DNA of 64,000 nt from contig NZ_UWYY01000014.1 of NCBI RefSeq assembly GCF_900608595.1, positions 62,001-126,000 on the forward strand, read 5' to 3'. A model generated the notes under the pieces. It ran no database searches, was not told where the DNA came from, and saw only the letters and a program-made list of their open reading frames with translations. This stretch comes from Promicromonospora panici. GTDB lineage: Bacteria; Actinomycetota; Actinomycetes; Actinomycetales; Cellulomonadaceae. The stretch's first letter is position 1, and each line of letters opens with the position of its first letter. The position numbers were made by a program, and so were the translations under genes. This document shows, in pieces, positions 39,837 to 48,310 of the stretch.

Positions 39837-41039
39837 TCAGACCCAGGCGGAGGGATCCGCGAGCACCCCTTGCAGCACCTCTCGCGCGCCGCCCGTGAGC
39901 GCCGCCTGCGGCCCGGCTTGCGCGGCCCTGACCTGCAGGTCCACGAACGGCGCGGCAAGCACGCGGTCGTCGAGCACGGCCTCGACGTCGGCCCGGAGCC
40001 ACGGCAGCAGCTCGGTGTACGCGCCGCCCAGCACGATGGTGCCGACGTCGAGCAGGTTCACGAAGTCGGCCAGGGCCGAGCCGAGGGCGCGGCCGGCATC
40101 GGGCAGAGCAGCGCCCTCCGCGAGGTGGGCGACGAGCGAGTCCAGCGGCGCGTCCGCCGGCAGGCCCGCCGCGCGCATGATCGCCTCCTTGCCCGCGTAC
40201 TGCTCCAGGCAGCCGAAGGCGCCGCACGAGCAGCGCGGGCCGGCCGGGTCGACGACGACGTGCCCGATCTCGCCGTTCCACCCGCGCTCCCCCAGGAACA
40301 GCTCGCGGTCGACGACGATCGCCGCGCCGATGCCGACGTCGCCCGAGACGAAGATGAAGGAGTCGGGCGCCGCGACGTCCGACCCTCCGGCCAGCTCCGC
40401 GAGCGCCGCGAGCTTGGCTTCGTTGGCGACCCGCACGTCGAGGTCGCCGAGCCCGAGCAGCGGTACCGGCTCGAGCGAGGACCACCCGAGGTTGGGCGCC
40501 ACCTCGAGGAGGCCCGTGCGCGGGTCGACCAGGCCGGGCAGTGCCAGCCGGGCGCCGGCGACGGTCATGCCCTCGGCTGCGACGCCGTCCGATACCTCGC
40601 GGGCGAGCGCGCCGAGGCGGCCCAGCACCGCCGTCGGATCACTGTCGTGGAACGAGCCCGGGACCACCTGCTCGACCACGACGTCCCCCGTGAGATCGAG
40701 CACACGGGCACCCAGGTAGTCCACGTTCACCTCGAGCCCGAGGCCGACGACGGAGCGTGGGGCGGGGACGAGCGGGACCGCCGGCCGCCCGGCGCGTCCG
40801 CCGGTCACGGCGGGCAGCTCACGCACGAGCCCGGCGGCCACGAGCTGGTCCACCAGTGTCGACACGGTGGCCCGGGCCAGACCGGTCGCGGCGGCCACAC
40901 CCGCGCGCGACAGTGGTTCGGGTACCTCGTACACCGCGCGCGCGACCAGCTCCAGGTTGCGTTCGCGCAGGGTGTGCTGACGGGCCGCACCTGGGCCCGT
41001 CCGCGTGGTGGTCTCGCGTGCGGTCCCGGCGGTGGTCAC
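39837..41039 (-). CDS. ROK-family repressor (XylR-like)
   Basis: This 400-residue protein joins an N-terminal winged HTH (about residues 20-80: PLSRAGVAAATGLARATVST then LVDQLVAAGLV) to a ROK sugar-sensing domain. The family zinc site is present as CSCGAFGCLEQY, and the preceding ERGWNGEIGHVVVDP is the conserved loop with the metal-binding His. It lacks a clear glucokinase catalytic function, as expected for NagC/XylR regulators. GTG 41039 was chosen as the start nearest the HTH. Divergent from xylA across 90 bp containing an inverted repeat, it is the probable xylose-responsive repressor. Confidence 0.88.
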   Translation of the reverse strand: MTTAGTARETTTRTGPGAARQHTLRERNLELVARAVYEVPEPLSRAGVAAATGLARATVSTLVDQLVAAGLVRELPAVTGGRAGRPAVPLVPAPRSVVGLGLEVNVDYLGARVLDLTGDVVVEQVVPGSFHDSDPTAVLGRLGALAREVSDGVAAEGMTVAGARLALPGLVDPRTGLLEVAPNLGWSSLEPVPLLGLGDLDVRVANEAKLAALAELAGGSDVAAPDSFIFVSGDVGIGAAIVVDRELFLGERGWNGEIGHVVVDPAGPRCSCGAFGCLEQYAGKEAIMRAAGLPADAPLDSLVAHLAEGAALPDAGRALGSALADFVNLLDVGTIVLGGAYTELLPWLRADVEAVLDDRVLAAPFVDLQVRAAQAGPQAALTGGAREVLQGVLADPSAWV

Positions 41040-41067
41040 GCCTTGACTGTAGCCGAACCTCGCGTAA

Positions 41068-41086
41068 TAGTTCAGTCGTACAACTA
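41068..41086. promoter_or_regulatory. Operator candidate between ROK gene and xylA
   Basis: TAGTT (41068-41072), nine bases, AACTA (41082-41086), with a GTAC-centred near-palindrome at 41074-41085. ROK repressors of xylose genes bind AGTT-N-AACT inverted repeats in this position. Binding is inferred. Confidence 0.5.
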
Positions 41087-41129
41087 ATGCGGCGCCGCAT
41101 GCCGGGGCCGCCTCGATGAGGAGATCCCC

Positions 41130-42284
41130 GTGAGCGACATCAAGTACTCGTTCGGCCTGTGGACCGTCGGCTGGCCCGCCAACGACCCGTTCGGCACGGC
41201 GACCCGCCCCGACCTGGACCCCGCCGACTCGATCCGCAAGCTCGCGGATCTCGGCGCGGCCGGCTTCACGTTCCACGACAACGACGTCTTCCCGTTCGGG
41301 TCCGACGAAGGCACCCGCCAGAAGCACATCGACTCCGTCAAGAAGGCCGCCGCCGAGACCGGCATGGTCTGCACCACGGTGACGACCAACACCTTCACGC
41401 ACCCCGTCTTCAAGGACGGTGCGCTCACCTCCAACAACCGTGAGGTGCGGCGCTTCGGCCTGCGCAAGGTGCTGCGCAACGTGGACCTGGCCGCCGACAT
41501 GGGCGCCGAGACCTTCGTCATGTGGGGTGGCCGCGAGGGCGCCGAGTACGACAACTCGAAGGACCTCCACGCCGCGCACGCCCGCTACGCCGAGGGCATC
41601 GACACCGTCGCCTCCTATATCAAGGAGAAGGGCTACGGGCTCAAGATCGCCTTGGAGCCCAAGCCGAACGAGCCCCGTGGCGACATCTTCCTGCCGACGA
41701 TCGGTCACGCCATCGCGCTGATCGAGTCGCTCGACAACGGCGACATCGTGGGCCTCAACCCGGAGACGGGCCACGAGCAGATGGCGGGCCTGAACTACAC
41801 GCACGGCATCGCGCTGGCCCTGTACGTCGGCAAGCTGTTCCACATCGACCTGAACGGCCAGCACGGCCCGAAGTTCGACCAGGACCTCGTGTTCGGCCAC
41901 GGCGACCTGCTGTCGGCGTTCTTCACGGTCGACCTGCTGGAGAACGGCTTCCCGAACGGCGGCCCGCGCTTCGACGGCTACCGCCACTTCGACTACAAGC
42001 CGTCGCGCACCGAGTACCTCGACGGCGTGTGGGAGTCGGCCAAGGCCAACATGGAGACCTACGACATGCTCGCGGCCAAGGCCGCGGCCTACCGGGCCGA
42101 CTCCGAGGTGCAGGCAGCCTTCGAGCATGCCGGGATCTTCGAGCTGGGCCAGTCGACCCTCGCCGAGGGCGAGTCGTTCGACTCCTTCCTCGCCGAGGCC
42201 GACCCCGACGTCGACGCTCTCGCCGAGAAGGACTACGGCCTGGTCAAGCTGCACCAGCTCGCGCTGAAGCACCTGATCGGCTGA
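41130..42284 (+). CDS. xylA: Xylose isomerase (class I)
   Basis: The 384-residue enzyme interconverts D-xylose and D-xylulose. Class I features are visible: GLWTVGWPANDPFGTATRP at the N-terminus, GFTFHDNDVFPFG with the catalytic His and Asp, VMWGGREGAEYDNSKD, and metal-binding Glu in LEPKPNEPRGD; further ligands follow in GLNPETGHEQMAGLN and LFHIDLNGQHGPKFDQD. Length is typical of the short actinobacterial class. GTG 41130 follows a GAGGAGA site. It is repressed, probably, by the divergent ROK protein. A strong hairpin separates it from xylB. Confidence 0.98.
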   Translation: MSDIKYSFGLWTVGWPANDPFGTATRPDLDPADSIRKLADLGAAGFTFHDNDVFPFGSDEGTRQKHIDSVKKAAAETGMVCTTVTTNTFTHPVFKDGALTSNNREVRRFGLRKVLRNVDLAADMGAETFVMWGGREGAEYDNSKDLHAAHARYAEGIDTVASYIKEKGYGLKIALEPKPNEPRGDIFLPTIGHAIALIESLDNGDIVGLNPETGHEQMAGLNYTHGIALALYVGKLFHIDLNGQHGPKFDQDLVFGHGDLLSAFFTVDLLENGFPNGGPRFDGYRHFDYKPSRTEYLDGVWESAKANMETYDMLAAKAAAYRADSEVQAAFEHAGIFELGQSTLAEGESFDSFLAEADPDVDALAEKDYGLVKLHQLALKHLIG

Positions 42285-42304
42285 CCACCCCACCCTCCAC
42301 CCCA

Positions 42305-42371
42305 TTCGTTGTGGGCGTGATCATTGCGCCTAAAGTGGACGCGCAGTCGCAAAGATCGCGCCCACAACGAA
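42305..42371 (+). repeat. 24-bp hairpin between xylA and xylB, CCTAAA-loop family
   Basis: Arms 42305-42328 and 42348-42371 pair over 24 bases with two mismatches; the loop begins CCTAAA. Core and loop start match the hairpin at 28942-29008, with shared GTGATC and TTGCGCCTAAA blocks. Unlike that copy it lies between two co-directional genes, so it may end the xylA transcript or act as a stabilising mRNA end, with xylB read-through or a separate promoter. Confidence 0.75.
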
Positions 42372-42396
42372 CGCGCCTTACTCTCCTGGAGCATCG

Positions 42397-43884
42397 ATGC
42401 CCCTCGTCGCCGGCGTGGACACGTCCACGCAGTCCTGCAAGATCGTCGTGCGCGACGCCGAGACCGGCACGCCGGTCCGCACCGGCTCCGCCAAGCACCC
42501 CGACGGCACGGAGGTGGACCCGCGGCACTGGTGGGACGCCTTCCAGGAGGCGGCCGCCGCTGCCGGCGGCTTGTCCGACGTCGCCGCGCTCGCCGTGGGT
42601 GGCCAGCAGCACGGCATGGTCGTGCTCGACGCCGACGGCAACGTCATCCGGCCCGCGCTGCTGTGGAACGACAACCGCTCCGCGCCGTCGGCCGAGGCCC
42701 TGATCGCCGAGCTGGGCGAGGGCAGCCGCGACGCGGGAGCCCAGGCCTGGGCCGACGCCGTCGGCTCCGTGCTCGTCGCCTCCCTCACGATCACCAAGCT
42801 GCGCTGGCTGCACGACAACGAGCCGGAGAACGCCGCCCGGGTGGCCGCCGTCGCGCTCCCCCACGACTGGCTGTCGTGGCGCATCGCGGGCTACGGGCCC
42901 GCGGGCGACCCGACAGCTCCGCTCGGGCCGCAGCTGGACAAGCTGTTCACCGACCGGTCGGACGCGTCCGGGACCGGGTACTACGACGCCGCAACCAGCC
43001 AGTACCGACCTGACCTGCTGGAACGCGCCCTGGGACGGGCAGACGTCGTGCTGCCGCGGGTGGTCGGCGTAGCCGAGGCGGGCGCCGTGGCGCACGCGAG
43101 CGTCGCGGGCTCGTCGGTGGACGGCGGCGCCCTCATCGGGCCCGGCGCCGGCGACAACGCCGGTGCCTCCCTCGGGCTCGGCATGACGCCGGGCGACATC
43201 GCCATCTCGATCGGCACCTCGGGCGTGGTCTCCGCCGTCGCGCCGAAGCGCACCGCCGACGGGTCCGGCGCGATCAACGGCTTCGCGGACGCGACCGGCA
43301 ACGCGCTCATGCTCGCCGTCACGCTGAACGCCGCCCGGGTCCTGGACGCCGCCCGCGAGGTGCTCGACGTCGACTTCGACGGGCTGGCCGACCTGGCGCT
43401 GCAGGCCCCGCCCGGGTCCGACGGCCTCGTGCTCGTGCCGTACCTGGAGGGCGAGCGCACGCCCAACCGGCCCGACGCAACCGGCACCCTGCACGGGATC
43501 CGCCTCGCTACCTCGACCCGCCACCACCTGGCTCGCGCCTACATCGAAGGCATGCTGTGCGGGCTCGCGGACGGCCTCGACGCGCTGCGCGCGCAGGGCG
43601 TCTCGGTGGACCGCGTGATGCTGATCGGCGGTGCGGCGCAGTCTCCGGCCGTGCAGCAGATCGCCCCTCAGGTCTTCGGGCTGCCGATCGGCATCCCCGA
43701 GCCCGGCGAGTACGTGGCCGACGGCGCCGCACGCCAGGCCGCGTGGGTCCTCGCCTCCGCGGGCGACCCGGCGGCCGTGGCTCCGGCGTGGTCCACGACC
43801 ATCGCCACGACCCTCGACGCCGACCCGAAGCCGGTGATCCGCGACCAGTACGCCGCGGTGCGTGACCTGACTGAAGCAAATTGA
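42397..43884 (+). CDS. xylB: Xylulokinase
   Basis: This 495-residue FGGY-family kinase phosphorylates D-xylulose to enter the pentose phosphate pathway. GVDTSTQSCKIVVRDAETG is the N-terminal phosphate loop, VGGQQHGMVVLD and LLWNDNRSAPSAEAL the substrate region (catalytic-domain Asp and Trp), SIGTSGVVSAV the adenine/phosphate 2 motif, and RVMLIGGAAQSPAVQQIAPQ the C-terminal ATP-binding motif. ATG 42397 has a TGGAG site. It ends TTGA with no gap to a short leader for the next gene. Confidence 0.97.
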   Translation: MPLVAGVDTSTQSCKIVVRDAETGTPVRTGSAKHPDGTEVDPRHWWDAFQEAAAAAGGLSDVAALAVGGQQHGMVVLDADGNVIRPALLWNDNRSAPSAEALIAELGEGSRDAGAQAWADAVGSVLVASLTITKLRWLHDNEPENAARVAAVALPHDWLSWRIAGYGPAGDPTAPLGPQLDKLFTDRSDASGTGYYDAATSQYRPDLLERALGRADVVLPRVVGVAEAGAVAHASVAGSSVDGGALIGPGAGDNAGASLGLGMTPGDIAISIGTSGVVSAVAPKRTADGSGAINGFADATGNALMLAVTLNAARVLDAAREVLDVDFDGLADLALQAPPGSDGLVLVPYLEGERTPNRPDATGTLHGIRLATSTRHHLARAYIEGMLCGLADGLDALRAQGVSVDRVMLIGGAAQSPAVQQIAPQVFGLPIGIPEPGEYVADGAARQAAWVLASAGDPAAVAPAWSTTIATTLDADPKPVIRDQYAAVRDLTEAN

Positions 43885-43942
43885 CAAACTGACACTCACC
43901 CTCAGCCCTGATTTGTCTATTTGCCGCAGTGGAGGTGTCAGA

Positions 43943-45370
43943 TTGACTGTAGAGGACAACGTCGCCACGGAGGCCATCAGCTCACTCGCCATCCGTGCGG
44001 CCGCGCTCGACATCGCCCTGCATACCGTCCAGGTGAGCGTCCGCGGCGAGCCCGTCGCGCGCGCCGTGAGCGAGCCGACCGGCCTCGACACGCCGCAGCG
44101 GATGTACTCGATCTCCAAGACGTTGACGGGCCTGGCGATCGGCCTCCTCGCGGACGAGGGCGCGCTGAGCCTCGACGACCCCGTCATGAAGCACTTCCCC
44201 GAGATGGGCCCTGTGCATCCGTGGCTCGAGGCCACGACGCTCCGGCACATGCTCGCCATGCGCGGACCGCACCGGTCCACCACATACAAGCGAACGGACG
44301 ACAGCTGGCTGGAGTCCTACTTCCGCGTGCCGCCGACACACCCGCCGGGCACGGTCTTCACCTACGACACGAGCGCCTCGTACACGCTCGCCGCACTCGT
44401 GGAGCGACTGTCCGGCACCTCCCTCCCGGACTACCTGCGGCCGCGCCTGTTCGATCCGCTCGGCCTCAGCCCTGGCCTGCGGTTCCTCACCGGACCGGAG
44501 GGCATCGCCCACGGCGGCTCAGGGCTGATCTGCACCCCGCGCGACCTGCTGCGCCTGGCACACCTCCTGCTCGACGACGGCAACCACGACGGCGTCCGAC
44601 TCCTGCCGACCGACTACCTCCGCGCCGCCACGAGCCCGCAGGCGGACACCGCCCTGCAGAACTCCGCCGCCGCGCTGCGTGGCGGCTACGGCTACCAGCT
44701 CTGGCTGCCCCGTCCGGGATGGTGGCTCATGTTCGGGCTCGGCGGCCAGCTCGTCTACGGCAACCCCGCCCGGGGGCTCGCGGTGACGGTCACCGCGGAC
44801 TTCCAGGCTTGCCCGAGCGGCGACCGGTTCATCGACGACGTGATCGACCTGCTGATCGACCCGCTGGTCGAGGGGCTCGACGCCGGACGCGCCCTGAGCG
44901 GCGCGCACGACACCGCCGTCGAACTACCCTGGCCCGCGCCTCGTCACGTCGCCGCACACGCACGGCCCGTCGCCGAGCGCTACGCGAACGTCGTCGACGG
45001 CCGGGGCCCCGCCGAGCTCGTGCTCTCGCTGGACGACGGCGGCGGCCGACTGACCAGCGCCGGCGGCCCGGCCGGTGCCGACGGCCGTACCGCGGCCGGC
45101 TGGGACGTCGAGCTGCGGTTCGACCGTCCGGTACGGACCGTCGTCGACGACCAACCCGCCGTCGTCACCGCCGGTTGGACCAGTCCCGATATCTTGGACG
45201 TGCGCTGCTCGCTGCTCGGCGCCAACCTGACGACCTGGCGCACCCGCCTCGCCTGGGCACCGGACGACACCCTGTCCGTGCAGTCCCAGGTGTTCGGCGA
45301 AACCGCCGACCACGCTTGGAACTTCCACACGGCCTACCGCGCCGCGTCAGGTCCGGTTCTGCACGGGTAG
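43943..45370 (+). CDS. Serine hydrolase, beta-lactamase/class C fold
   Basis: The 475-residue protein has the beta-lactamase-related fold: SxxK as YSISKTLTG (Ser nucleophile and Lys near residues 57-60), tyrosine motif YDTSASY, and HGGSGL in place of the KTG box. A C-terminal beta domain (about residues 310-470) follows, as in esterase EstB or D-aminopeptidase relatives. There is no signal peptide, so it acts in the cytosol. The start is TTG 43943 with GGAGGTG at 43930, clearly better than the upstream ATG at 43913. It lies after xylB and may share its transcript; substrate unknown. Confidence 0.8.
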   Translation: MTVEDNVATEAISSLAIRAAALDIALHTVQVSVRGEPVARAVSEPTGLDTPQRMYSISKTLTGLAIGLLADEGALSLDDPVMKHFPEMGPVHPWLEATTLRHMLAMRGPHRSTTYKRTDDSWLESYFRVPPTHPPGTVFTYDTSASYTLAALVERLSGTSLPDYLRPRLFDPLGLSPGLRFLTGPEGIAHGGSGLICTPRDLLRLAHLLLDDGNHDGVRLLPTDYLRAATSPQADTALQNSAAALRGGYGYQLWLPRPGWWLMFGLGGQLVYGNPARGLAVTVTADFQACPSGDRFIDDVIDLLIDPLVEGLDAGRALSGAHDTAVELPWPAPRHVAAHARPVAERYANVVDGRGPAELVLSLDDGGGRLTSAGGPAGADGRTAAGWDVELRFDRPVRTVVDDQPAVVTAGWTSPDILDVRCSLLGANLTTWRTRLAWAPDDTLSVQSQVFGETADHAWNFHTAYRAASGPVLHG

Positions 45371-45385
45371 CTCGAGTACCCGTCG

Positions 45386-45507
45386 GCCGAACCGAAGGTT
45401 GCACGGACGTCCAGATGCCGAACCGAAGCGACACGCCGGGGCATCACCGATACTCGGCGTGTCGTTTCGGTTCGGCGACGGTGCAGACGCGCAACTCTCG
45501 GTTCGGC
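45386..45507. terminator. Nested palindrome between convergent genes
   Basis: An inner 21-base hairpin (45418-45438 with 45455-45475, one mismatch) sits inside a 17-base outer pair (45386-45402 with 45491-45507, two mismatches). Inner and outer arms begin with the same CCGAACCGAAG unit. It fills the gap between convergent stops at 45370 and 45533 and should terminate both. Confidence 0.75.
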
Positions 45508-45532
45508 GTCAGCCGCTCAGCCCGGGAAGGGC

Positions 45533-46465
45533 TCAGCCCTTGACCGAGCCGATCAGCGCACCCTTGACGAAATAGCGCTGGATGAACGGGTAGACAAGCA
45601 GCATCGGCAGCGTCGCCACGACGATCACCGCCATCTTCACGGACTGCGCCGGCGGCACGACGTCCACGACCGAGGCGTCCGCGTTCATCCCGCTCGCGAC
45701 GATGACGATCTGGCGCAGCAACACCTGGATCGGCCACTTCGCGGAGTCGTTGATGTAGAGGATCGCGTTCTGGTAGGTGTTCCAGTAGCCGACGGCGTAG
45801 AACAGGCCGATGGTCGCGATCGAGGCGATCGACAGGGGCAGCACGATCCGCAGGAACACCCCGAGGTCGGAGCAGCCGTCGATGCGGGCCGCCTCCTCGA
45901 GGCTGTCGGGTATCGCCTGGAAGAAGCTGCGCATGATCACGAAGTTGAACGCGTTGATCGCCACGGGCAGGATCAGCGACCACAGCGAGTCGATGAGGCC
46001 CAGGTTCTGGACCACGATGAACGTCGGGATCATGCCGCCGCTGAACAGCATCGTGAAGATGACGAGAAAGTTGATCACCCGGCGCCCGCGCAGGTACGGC
46101 TTCGACAGCGCGTACGCCATGAACGAGGTGAGCAGCAGGCTCACGAAGGTCCCTACGGCCGTGACGAACACGGAGACGCCGAGCGCCCGGAAGATGGTCG
46201 GCGTCGACAGGATGTAGCGGTACGCGTCGAGCGTGAACGTCTCCGGGATGACGACGAAGGACCGCGTCGCGAGCTCGCCCGGCGTCGCGAGCGAGCTGCC
46301 CAGCACGTTGAGGAACGGCAGCACGCAGATCAGCGCGAACCCGCCGAGCACGAGGACGTTGACGACGCGGAAGACCCGCATCGCCGTCGTCGGCCGCCGG
46401 TAGCTGGCCTTGCGCTTGGCCAGCTGCTCCAGGGACACCCGGGGTGCCGCATCGGTAGTGCTCAT
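45533..46465 (-). CDS. LplC-type carbohydrate ABC permease
   Basis: The 310-residue permease has six helices and the carbohydrate EAA loop IPDSLEEAARIDGCSDLGVF. It starts with a cytosolic segment followed by VFRVVNVLVLGGFALICVLP, and FFQAIPDSLEEAARIDG with QSVKMAVIVVATLPMLLVYP places it in the LplC/YtcP branch that handles oligogalacturonides and related uronides. ATG 46465 overlaps the stop of the small membrane protein gene (ATGA). It is the last gene of the pectin import operon and pairs with the LplB permease at 50581-51558. Confidence 0.9.
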   Translation of the reverse strand: MSTTDAAPRVSLEQLAKRKASYRRPTTAMRVFRVVNVLVLGGFALICVLPFLNVLGSSLATPGELATRSFVVIPETFTLDAYRYILSTPTIFRALGVSVFVTAVGTFVSLLLTSFMAYALSKPYLRGRRVINFLVIFTMLFSGGMIPTFIVVQNLGLIDSLWSLILPVAINAFNFVIMRSFFQAIPDSLEEAARIDGCSDLGVFLRIVLPLSIASIATIGLFYAVGYWNTYQNAILYINDSAKWPIQVLLRQIVIVASGMNADASVVDVVPPAQSVKMAVIVVATLPMLLVYPFIQRYFVKGALIGSVKG

Positions 46466-46959
46466 CTCGTGCTCCCAAGGTCGGGTCGCTCGCCCGGCCG
46501 TCGTAGCGCGAACATCCCCGCGCTGACGAAGAACAGGAAGGCGACCGGGTAGAGGATCAGCTGGCTGCCCACCAGACAGACCAGCCCGGCGGCGGCGAAG
46601 AACCACCCGGTCGTGCGGCGTCCCGGCCGGCGTCGAGCCACGAAGACTCCCGTGGCCCCGAGCAGCAGCACGACCATGAGCGTGACGCCGAACCAGGCGG
46701 CGAGCGTCCGCGCGGCGTCGTACGCGTCGGCCGCCGCACCGCCCGCCGCCAGGTCCAGGCCGATCCGCTGCATCTCGGGGTACAGGTTCGCGGTGAACTC
46801 GCCCTCGTCGAGCCGGTTCACCACCAGGGTGAACGCCCCGAGGAACAGGGCGGACAGGACCATGCCCGCCCCGGCCAGCCAGACCTCGGCGGTGCGCCGC
46901 AGGGCCGGTGGCGGCGCGACTGGCGCGACGGGCATCAGGTCAGTCACCGTCGCGGACAT
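46462..46959 (-). CDS. Small four-helix membrane protein (DUF4064-like)
   Basis: This 165-residue protein has four membrane helices (about residues 25-45, 75-105, 115-135 and 137-155) with an acidic extracellular loop after helix 1. Its pattern suggests DUF4064-like proteins, which have no established function. ATG 46959 has a perfect GGAGGTG site and lies 20 bp inside the 3' end of the GH28 gene, while its stop overlaps the permease start, so it is embedded in the operon. It may support the importer or sense envelope conditions. Confidence 0.65.
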   Translation of the reverse strand: MSATVTDLMPVAPVAPPPALRRTAEVWLAGAGMVLSALFLGAFTLVVNRLDEGEFTANLYPEMQRIGLDLAAGGAAADAYDAARTLAAWFGVTLMVVLLLGATGVFVARRRPGRRTTGWFFAAAGLVCLVGSQLILYPVAFLFFVSAGMFALRRPGERPDLGSTR

Positions 46960-48310
46960 CGGCCCGCACCTCCTCCGGGCGCAGTGCTTCCGGGCGCGAC
47001 TCCAAGCGCAGCGTCGGGCTGGCGTCAACGTGGAACGCCGCGCCGTCGCTCCCCTCGACCCGGACCCGGGTGACGTCGGAGTCCGCCACGTACCCGAGGT
47101 GGAACCCTTGCCGCGCCATGAGGTCCACCCCGTCCGCCATGGCCGGCCGCCCCGGGACGGCGTCGTCGGCGAAGGAGACCGAGACGTCGTCGAGGGTGAG
47201 CTCGGTCAAGGGCTGCTCCGGTAGCCCATAGACATGGCCCGCGGCGGCGTGCACCCCGCGGGCCGTGATGTGCGCGAGATGGATGCGGCGAAAGACCGGC
47301 GTGGAGTCGTCGACCGGGTAAGGACGCCGGTCTCCGACGTACGGCGAGTCGCCGTCCGGGCCGCAGAAGTAGTAGGGATTGATGACGATCGGGCACATGA
47401 CGTCGCTCATCACGACGTTCGTCACCCGGATGTCCTCGACGACCCCGCCGCGGCCCCGGCGAGACTTGATGCGGATGCCGCGGTCGGTGCCCTGGAAGAC
47501 GCAGCCCGTGATGACGACGTTGCGCACCCCGCCGCTCATCTCGCTGCCGATGACCACGCCGCCGTGCCCGTGCACCATCGTGCAGCCGGTGATCGTGACG
47601 TTCTCGCACGGGACCCGTTCCGGCGAGCGCTCCGTGCCCGACTTGATGGTGATGCAGTCGTCGCCGACGTCGATGTGGCAGTCGCTGATCCGGACGTTCC
47701 GGCACGACTCCGGGTTGATGCCGTCGGTGTTGGGCGAGTCGGGCGGGTTGGTGATCCGCACGCCCGACACGCTGACGTCCTGGCAGAGCAGCGGGTGCAC
47801 CGTCCAGGCCGGGGAATCACGCAACGACACGTCGCGGATCGTCACCCGCTCGCACTCGTGCAGCCCGATCAGGGTCGGCCGGGGGTACGCCAGGGACTCC
47901 GGGTCGTTGCGGAACGTGTCCCACCAGCGCCGCCCCTGGCCGTCGATGGTGCCGAGCCCGGTGATCGCGACGTCGGTCTCCCCGTGGGCATAGATGCACG
48001 GCGAGTGCACGGTGCTGGGAGCGCCCTCCCACCGTGCCTCGACCGGCGGGTAGAGGTCCGGGTCGGAGACGAACTCCAGCCGGGAACCCGCCTCCAGATG
48101 CAGCTCGACATAGCTGCGCAGGCGCAGTGCGCCGGTGCGGTGCACGCCGGCCCGGACGACCACCGTGCCGCCACCGGCCAGCGCCGCCGCGTCGATCTCG
48201 GCCTGGAGCGTCGCGGTCTCGAGGCCCGTCTCCGGGCCCGTCGCCGGGCCTGCCTCGGAGCCCGTATCGAGGGTGGCCTTCGGAGCGCCAGGGCCGGCGT
48301 GCACGGCCAT
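46940..48310 (-). CDS. Glycoside hydrolase family 28, cytosolic (exo-)polygalacturonase-like
   Basis: The 456-residue protein is a right-handed beta-helix GH28 enzyme. All four active-site motifs are visible: NTDG (194-197), GDDC (216-219, catalytic Asp pair), GHGG (248-251) and RIK (280-282). GH28 enzymes hydrolyse alpha-1,4-galacturonosyl bonds or rhamnogalacturonan linkages. There is no signal peptide; the first 30 residues are Ala/Gly/Pro-rich and polar, so the enzyme should act in the cytosol on imported oligomers, most likely from chain ends. ATG 48310 overlaps the stop of the binding-protein gene (TGATG). Start alternatives within the polar region exist. Confidence 0.92.
   Translation of the reverse strand: MAVHAGPGAPKATLDTGSEAGPATGPETGLETATLQAEIDAAALAGGGTVVVRAGVHRTGALRLRSYVELHLEAGSRLEFVSDPDLYPPVEARWEGAPSTVHSPCIYAHGETDVAITGLGTIDGQGRRWWDTFRNDPESLAYPRPTLIGLHECERVTIRDVSLRDSPAWTVHPLLCQDVSVSGVRITNPPDSPNTDGINPESCRNVRISDCHIDVGDDCITIKSGTERSPERVPCENVTITGCTMVHGHGGVVIGSEMSGGVRNVVITGCVFQGTDRGIRIKSRRGRGGVVEDIRVTNVVMSDVMCPIVINPYYFCGPDGDSPYVGDRRPYPVDDSTPVFRRIHLAHITARGVHAAAGHVYGLPEQPLTELTLDDVSVSFADDAVPGRPAMADGVDLMARQGFHLGYVADSDVTRVRVEGSDGAAFHVDASPTLRLESRPEALRPEEVRADVRDGD

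Noticed and set aside
42285..42396. A riboswitch upstream of xylB
   Set aside because: The gap is fully explained by a simple long hairpin that matches another intergenic hairpin at 28.9 kb; no multi-helix aptamer pattern is seen.
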